Program-made: the position numbers and the translations under genes | Shown: piece by piece, positions 58,192 through 64,000 of the stretch | Numbering within the stretch: the stretch's first letter is position 1 | How the letters are laid out: the number at the start of each line of letters is the position of its first letter | Notes under the pieces: generated by a model | What the model was told of the DNA's origin: nothing | The model's input: only the letters and a program-made list of their open reading frames with translations | The model's database searches: none | Source: Stemphylium vesicarium | Lineage: Eukaryota; Ascomycota; Dothideomycetes; Pleosporales; Pleosporaceae | Length of the DNA stretch: 64,000 nucleotides | NCBI GenBank assembly: GCA_004380135.1 | Contig: QXCR01000174.1 | Coordinates: 39,539 to 103,538 of the forward strand | Direction: 5' to 3'

Positions 58192-59131
58192 CGCGGTGGC
58201 TAGGGCGTTGGATTGCGTTGGATTTGATTGCTTTAGTTTGCTTTGGGCACGCGCAGAATACCCTTTGATTTGCATACATAGGACATGGTGGCGGACGCGT
58301 AATAATTGGAAATGTTCGAGTCTTCCAAGGCTGCATCCGCGCCTGGAGGTGGTACGCTATTATGGTGTGAAGAGCAGGCCTGCGCGGGGGGTGAGGCCGC
58401 GGCGTCAATCTTGGCGTAGAGATGGTTAGTGAGGCAATGGCCATGTAATGTCTAGTCGAGCCGATGCTCGTGCATCCTCATTTACCAGCACGTGATACTT
58501 CCCTTCTGGGCCATAACGGTTCGCGACTACCTCTTCCAGCTAGAGCACAAGAACACAGCAGCTTCTTGCAACGGTGGAAGAGTCGAATGCAACCCCCACA
58601 CTCACCTTTGGTCTCGCCATCTTTCTTCTCTCTTTCACCGGCGCGCGCATTGCATTCCCCGCTGCTTTATTTCCAGGGACTTTTCGACGGTAGTCCTCTG
58701 CTATTGGTGACGCGGGGATTTTTGGTCTAGTGCCCATTGCTTTGGCGTTGCTCCAATCGCGCCCATCCCTGTGCGGACCCCTTTCCTCCACCCAGCGACC
58801 GACGGCACCACGACTTCCCTTCCCAACGTCGCAGCCTCCGGACACCACGCCATTTTCCTTCGCAGCCAACTGCTCTTTTTCAATTCATTGCTTTGAGTGC
58901 ATCCCTCACTCGATAGCATAAATACCGCCAACTGGTACGCTGCCCTGCTCCCAATGCCCTGTCTCACCTTATTTCTCCAGGTTTAGGCTAGGTCGCGTCG
59001 TCACAATTGTTTCGCAGCGACACGGCCAGGCAGCATCGGCATGCATTGAAGGGCGCCGCTGACATCGTCTCATGTATAGGAGCCGCTCACTTGACGATAC
59101 GCCGTCTGCTTCTACTGCACTATTTACACCA
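58192..59131. other. Intergenic, EXO70 / septin
   Basis: About 940 bases with the EXO70 3' UTR and a C/T-rich septin promoter. No other gene seen. Confidence 0.6.
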
Positions 59132-60821
59132 TGGGTACGTAGCTGCCCCGTCTCTTCGACCCCCCGTTTCGCGACATCGACACCCATCTTGTGCCGTGAG
59201 CTCGCTGGCTCCCCAGGCACACACAATCAAAGTCGAGGCGGAACGTGCGGCAGGCACAACGCAGCTTTGTTGCGGTCTGCATTTGCCGCGCCCGACAACG
59301 TTGCTTTTCTTCTCCCTGGCACCCCTGGCTAATCACTTCCAGCAGAATCCAACGGTGCTACTTCTCCTGCACCGCCCACGCGTGCGTCCCCTTCGCCTCC
59401 TGCTTCCTCCAGCGGCCTAGCCATGGACCAAACCATCAACGGCTCCAACCCAGCGGTCCACACCATCACGGCAAAGAACCCCAAGGCCGCGGCTGCCATG
59501 GCGAACGACATGAACATTGTACGCAGGAAGCTTACGGGCTACGTTGGTTTCGCCAACCTGCCCAACCAGTGGCACCGCAAGAGTGTACGCAAGGGCTTCA
59601 ACTTCAACGTCATGGTTGTTGGTATGTGTGCTGCTCCGCACTGAGCTGGCAATCGGAGCTAACGTGTCATGACAGGCGAGTCTGGACTCGGAAAGTCGAC
59701 CCTTGTAAACACCCTCTTCAACACCTCGTTGTACCCGCCCAAGGAGCGCAAGCCCCCGAGCCTGGACATTTCCAAGACGGTCTCGATCCAGTCCATCAGC
59801 GCCGACATTGAGGAGAACGGCGTTCGTCTCAGGCTAACAGTCGTCGACACGCCTGGGTTCGGCGACTTCATCAACAACGATGAGTCCTGGGACCCCATCG
59901 TCAAGAACATCGAGCAACGGTTCGATGCCTACCTGGATGCCGAGAACAAGGTCAACCGCATGAACATTGTTGACAACCGCATTCACGCCGTCGTCTACTT
60001 TATCCAGCCTACTGGCCACTCCTTGAAGCCCATCGACATTGAGGTGATGAAGAAGCTTCACACCAAGGTCAACCTGATTCCCGTCATTGCCAAGGCCGAC
60101 ACCGTTACTGACGATGAAATCGACAACTACAAGAAGAGGGTGCGTAAAGTGACCGCAGTTACCGAGGCTATGCTAACGAGACCAGATTCTTGCAGACATC
60201 GCCTACCACAAGATCCAGATCTTCGAAGGCCCACGGTATGAGCTTGACGACGAGGAGACCATTGCCGAGAACCAGGAGATCATGGCCAAGGTGCCCTTTG
60301 CCGTTGTCGGATCCAACACCGAGGTCACAACGGTGGACGGCCGCAAGGTCCGTGGACGTGCGCTCCCCTGGGGTGTGGTTGAGGTGGACAATGAGGAGCA
60401 CTGCGACTTTGTCAAGCTCCGCCAGATGCTCATCCGCACCCACATGGAAGAGCTCAAGGAGAACACCAACAACGCCCTCTACGAGAATTATCGCTCGGAG
60501 AAGCTGGCGGGTTTGGGCATCCAGCAAGACTCAAGCGTGTTCAAGGAGGTCAACCCTGCTGTCAAGCAAGAGGAGGAGCGCTCGTTGCACGAGGCCAAGC
60601 TCCAGAAGATGGAGATGGAGATGAAGATGGTGTTCCAGCAAAAGGTGCAGGAAAAGGAAAGCAAACTGCGCCAGAGCGAAGAAGAGCTGTACGCCCGTCA
60701 CAAAGAGATGAAGGACCAGCTAGACCGGCAACGACAGGAGCTCGAGGAGAAGAAGGCACGCATCGAGTCGGGCCGGCCGATCGAAGAAAAGGGCAAGAGA
60801 AAGGGTTTCTCCCTCCGCTAA
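59132..60821 (+). CDS. aspB: Septin AspB (Cdc3 orthologue), 4 exons
   Basis: Exons 59132-59135, 59343-59621, 59676-60139 and 60186-60821 join to 460 aa. The first exon is only ATG plus G, followed by a 207-base intron; splicing gives MAESNGATSPAPPTRAS. A start at the internal ATG 59423 (MDQTINGSN) cannot be excluded and would match the N-terminus of several orthologues. GTPase motifs are intact: P-loop GESGLGKST, DTPGFGD and the AKAD G4 box. The septin unique element follows (RRALPWGVVEVDNEEHC-like block). The C-terminus is a long coiled coil (KMEMEMKMVFQQKVQEKESK) ending KRKGFSLR. Septins form filaments at septa and branch points; AspB is one of the core Cdc3-type subunits. Confidence 0.93.
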
Positions 60822-61797
60822 GGCGGACTCGCTGGCGCCCGGATCGTTCGACCTCTTCCCCTCCGGACGCATCACGCCTCCTCCTCGACCTCTTCTCTTT
60901 TCTCTACACCACGTTACCAACCTTGTTTAATATAATGCGGCCGACGATACCACTGGGTGCTATCGGTAAAAGGGATAATGCACAGCGGTGCGACACTTGG
61001 AAACCGAGCATACCAGTGTCACGTCTTGGTGCAGTTGTCCGGATTGTTGATTGATACCAACGTCTTTGCGCTCCTTCCGATTCCCTTGCTTCTTTTTCGG
61101 CATTTTCTATTATTTAGTATTCGGCAGATGTAGTTCGGAGCGAGGAGTGTCGGATAGGTTCTTTTCATGTATTCTACAGACCATCATAGCAGGCAATTTC
61201 ATTTGTGGGTAAAAAAAAAATCGAGACTGAGACTGAGTCTGAGTCTGAAACAAGGCTGGTGAGACATGTGAAGAAACCAAAGTGACGACACAGGCCGTGT
61301 GTAGGGGCGTTCGCCAGGCGGCTGAGGGGCTCGTTAGTGTGCGGTCGTGGTTCAGGGCGCCAGAGGCTTGGCGGTAAACCAGAATTGCAGCTTGCTGATG
61401 TCGTCACCCCCGCCCAAACGCCCCCAATTCTGGTTTACTGCCCGGCTTTCCATGTCCTTCTAAGAGCACATTCCCCTCCATCCCCATTACTCTATCCTCC
61501 TCCCCTGCGTATATCACGTTCGCAACACCCAAAGGACACTTGTCGGATCCTTTATCTACATTGGTAAGTAGGTCGACCCCACTAGCTGGCCAGGCACGAC
61601 CTGCGGCCTTTGGCGGCTATCACGAGGGCACTGGGGCAGAGCATGTATTTGCTAGACCCAGGCTCCGTTCTGGACACATTGCACCTCCCCTCTCTCACTT
61701 GAACGCTGCTCTCGTCTTTCACAAACTTTGCTGACGTCCCAAGCTACCCCATTACGTAGCCCACACGACAGCTCCCACACGTGCCGAAATACCAGCC
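60822..61797. other. Intergenic, septin / POM33
   Basis: About 975 bases with the septin 3' UTR, an A-run plus GACTGA/GTCTGA hexamers near 61208-61248, and an 18-base inverted repeat listed separately. The promoter of POM33 must lie in the last 300 bases. Confidence 0.6.
61370..61442. repeat. 18-bp inverted repeat (hairpin)
   Basis: GGCGGTAAACCAGAATTG at 61370-61387 pairs with CAATTCTGGTTTACTGCC at 61425-61442, with one mismatch. The loop is 37 bases. It lies 355 bases upstream of the POM33 start. Confidence 0.75.
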
Positions 61798-62693
61798 ATG
61801 GCCCCTCCACCGCCAGCCTCGATGCCTCTGGGCCAGCGCCTTGCGACTCTTGCGCAGACTCTGCAGTTTGCTTGGTTCGCCGGTCATGTTACGCTGCTCC
61901 TCGCTACTCTGCGCTACAGCTTGTCGTACATCACCTTCAACTACTACTCGCGATGGGCCTCGTTCTCCTACCGCACCGCCTTCCTGTCAGCATGCGTCAC
62001 GTATGGCATAGTGGTCTACAAGGCATACCGCGCTCGCATGAGGGCCGGAAAGCAGGGTGGTGTTGTTGCTCTAGCTACTGATGAGAATGTCCAGTACTTG
62101 AGTAAGTCTATATACACAACTCCCCCGCTCTTGCGCAATTTACTGACTATGCCATAGTCATGGCCCTCACCTGGCTCTTCTCGCGCCAGATCCCGCTTGC
62201 TATTCTCCCCTTCTCTGTCTACTCGGTCTTCCACGTCGCTACCTACGTGCGCTCCAACCTTTTGCCCACCATTCAGCCCCCACCGGCGACTCAGTCTGGC
62301 GCCAAGCCCCAAGCCTCAGCTGCCTCCGAGGCCATTGGAAAGTTCGTCAAGGAATACTATGATGGCTCCATGACTCTTGTTGCGCTTCTCGAGATCTTCC
62401 TCTGGTTCCGCGTTCTCGGTTCCGCCATGCTCTTCCAGAAGGGCTCTTGGATCCTTCTCGCTGTTTACACCGTCTTTTTCCGTGCGCGCGTTGCCCAGAG
62501 CAGCTTTGTCCAGGAGGCCATCAACCAGCTCACTGCCCGCATTGACGCTCAGCTTGCCAACCAGAGCACTCCTCCCGCTGCCAAGCAGGGTTGGGGTACT
62601 TTCAAGACCATTGTCCGCCAGGCCGCTGACGCCACCGACATCCGTAGGTATGTCGGTGGTCAGCCTGGTGGCGCCCCCAAGAAGGCGCAGTAA
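61798..62693 (+). CDS. POM33: Pom33/Tts1-like ER and nuclear-pore membrane protein (2 exons)
   Basis: Exons 61798-62101 and 62158-62693 join to 279 aa. The start MAPPPPASMPLGQRLATLAQ leads to the first hydrophobic segment (FAWFAGHVTLLLATLRYSLS). Others are around AFLSACVTYGIVVYK, LFSRQIPLAILPFSVYSVFH and the pair LVALLEIFLWFRVLGSAML / GSWILLAVYTVFFRARV. A C-terminal amphipathic region ends in IRRYVGGQPGGAPKKAQ. Order and size match the TMEM33/Pom33/Per33/Tts1 family, which shapes ER tubules and helps distribute nuclear pores. The intron phase (TTGA-TC) gives an Ile before MALTWLF, the conserved sequence. No signal peptide is expected. There is no sign of damage. Confidence 0.9.
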
Positions 62694-63672
62694 GCGTATA
62701 GACGAGATACCCACGACTTACCTGAACCCCGCGACCGCGCACAACAAGTCACATGTCGTGGGGGATCTTTCTGGTATCAATCTTGACGACGATACGGCAG
62801 TCTTGACGACAATAGAAAACATTTGGGTTCCGCACTGAAAGCGAGACTACTGGTAAAACAAAGGAAAAGTGTGTTTGGGCTGGAATCTGGTCATTAACGA
62901 TATCCCATGTGTGCAAGGCTGATGCAGCCTGGAATGTGAGGAGGGTGGTATGACAGGCGGAAGCGAAGGAAGGGAATGGAAGTGAAGTGGAATGAAGGAA
63001 AGTAGCACGAAGGTTTATGGTAGTAAAGTATTCGAAGACGTCTGAGTTTTCTTCCTTGCATCCATGGAAGAGCATGGTGGTCTTTTCTTTCCTCGTTCTC
63101 TTTTGGAAAAGGGTTTATATCATGTTTGCGAAAGTATAGTACAGTACAATGGATATTATGTTTATCATTATTTTTGTCTATCTTGTGCTTGATTGTCGTT
63201 GTCTTTTAGACCTTTCTCTTCATTCTCTTTCTCTCCCTCTTTTGGTAGTAATATCTACACTAAAAATAGGTAGGCGAAGCGTGTTTAGCACACCCTACGC
63301 CGTCTCTTTATTTCTACTCTCCTTCAATCTAGACCGCGCGGCTTATAGCTTCTTTTGGCTTCTACTTCTGCCTCCGTCTGGTGCATCTCGTGATAATGGG
63401 TTGTCATGTTCAATGTTGTCGGGTACTGGGGTGTGTAACCCGTGACCTCGACCGGGTAAAAAGAAAAAGAAAAGTAGCGATGAGGTGATAAGGAAGAAGG
63501 AATTATACATAAATGGGTTATGGTATAGTGAGGCTACGTGTACATGCAGAGGATCATACTAGACTAGACGACACTCCCTCCCTCGGTAGTCATCTCTCCT
63601 GCGTCCATGTCAGTGCTGTCGTAGAAGGTTTCACGTATTTCACCTAGGGGCATGATGTATGCGAGGGAAATG

Positions 63673-63695
63673 AAGAGAGAGAGAGAGAGAGAGAG
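63673..63695. repeat. GA microsatellite
   Basis: About eleven GA units in noncoding DNA. Confidence 0.85.
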
Positions 63696-63862
63696 GATTG
63701 CGGACGAAGTCGTCAGAGGTTAATGGGCTATACCCGAATGACGGATTCTACAATGACAGTGAAAAGGGTTTAGTCCAAATCACACACGCAGGTCTACTCT
63801 CTCCCTCCCTCACTCTCTGCTGTCTGCCCTCTAACCCTTGCAAGTCGCACGCACAAACCACC

Positions 63863-63956
63863 ATGGGTATGCATACCTTCATCCGCGGCAGTTTACACAC
63901 CTACCTAGCGCATTTCTTCCAAACGTCCCAGACCTCGATCGAGACCCAGCTAGCGG
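63863..63956 (+). CDS. Possible 5' exons of a gene cut by the window edge
   Basis: ATGG followed by a GTATGC donor at 63867, an acceptor CCCAG ending at 63931, a 25-base exon (63932-63956) and another consensus donor GGTAAGC. Spliced reading gives MDLDRDPASG. The position behind a CT-rich tract and the ACCATGG context support a true start, and the layout resembles the septin gene with its 4-base first exon. Ten residues are too few to name the product. Confidence 0.3.
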
Positions 63957-64000
63957 GTAAGCACACCTGTGATGTGATGTACTCTTTTTTGCTTCCCCCC

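Larger units (their letters stand above)
62694..64000. other. Right-edge region
   Basis: About 1.3 kb after POM33. A GA microsatellite lies at 63673-63695. From about 63790 the sequence is C/T-rich like a fungal promoter. A possible first exon of another gene starts at 63863. Confidence 0.5.

Overview
The window is nuclear DNA from a filamentous ascomycete. Genes carry short GT..AG introns (mostly 45-80 bases) with CTAAC/CTGAC-like branch points. Proteins are of fungal type: Hog1 MAPK, a group III G-alpha, an AspB/Cdc3 septin, Exo70, Avl9, Pom33 and Srf1. Gene content and short introns suggest a dothideomycete, probably Pleosporales, but this is inference from protein resemblance, not a search. 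All exon models were built by hand from splice sites and reading-frame closure.

Layout. 1-5.1 kb: 3' end of an epimerase-like gene (+), then AVL9 (-) and HOG1 (-). 5.1-7.8 kb: long intergenic region, divergent between HOG1 and a G-alpha gene (+, 7.8-9.1 kb). 9.1-17.2 kb: gene-poor, with one small protein gene (-, 11.9-12.3 kb), microsatellites and a perfect 45-bp inverted repeat set in degenerate ~73-bp units. 17.2-30.5 kb: dense housekeeping block with F-box protein (+), cullin-1 (-), YjlB-like cupin (+), mitochondrial K+/H+ exchange-related protein (-), Srf1 (+), SDR oxidoreductase (-) and TatD/Scn1 (+). A ceramide-synthase fragment (-) lies against the Scn1 3' end. 31.7-34.5 kb: a protein resembling only the C-terminal half of fungal family 1 glycosyltransferases (+) and an EthD-like protein (-). 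34.5-37.2 kb: empty. 37.2-49 kb: GlcG/HbpS-like protein (+), a 653-aa unknown (+), secreted GH32 enzyme (-), GNAT acetyltransferase (-), a degenerate dual-specificity phosphatase (+) and a zinc-knuckle-like basic protein (+). 49.2-55.3 kb: a cPLA2-type phospholipase (-) and a SLIP-GC-like large GTPase broken by two in-frame stops (+). 56.2-62.7 kb: EXO70, septin aspB and POM33, all +. The right edge may hold the first exons of another gene.

Functionally, two signalling genes (HOG1 osmostress MAPK and the cAMP-linked G-alpha) share one divergent intergenic region. Polarity and secretion genes (AVL9, EXO70, septin) and SCF ubiquitin-ligase parts (cullin, F-box protein) also occur. No gene cluster for a dedicated pathway, no intact transposon, no CRISPR array and no convincing tRNA or rRNA gene was seen. 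The most unusual items are the broken GTPase, the ceramide-synthase remnant, the glycosyltransferase-tail protein and the inverted-repeat element.
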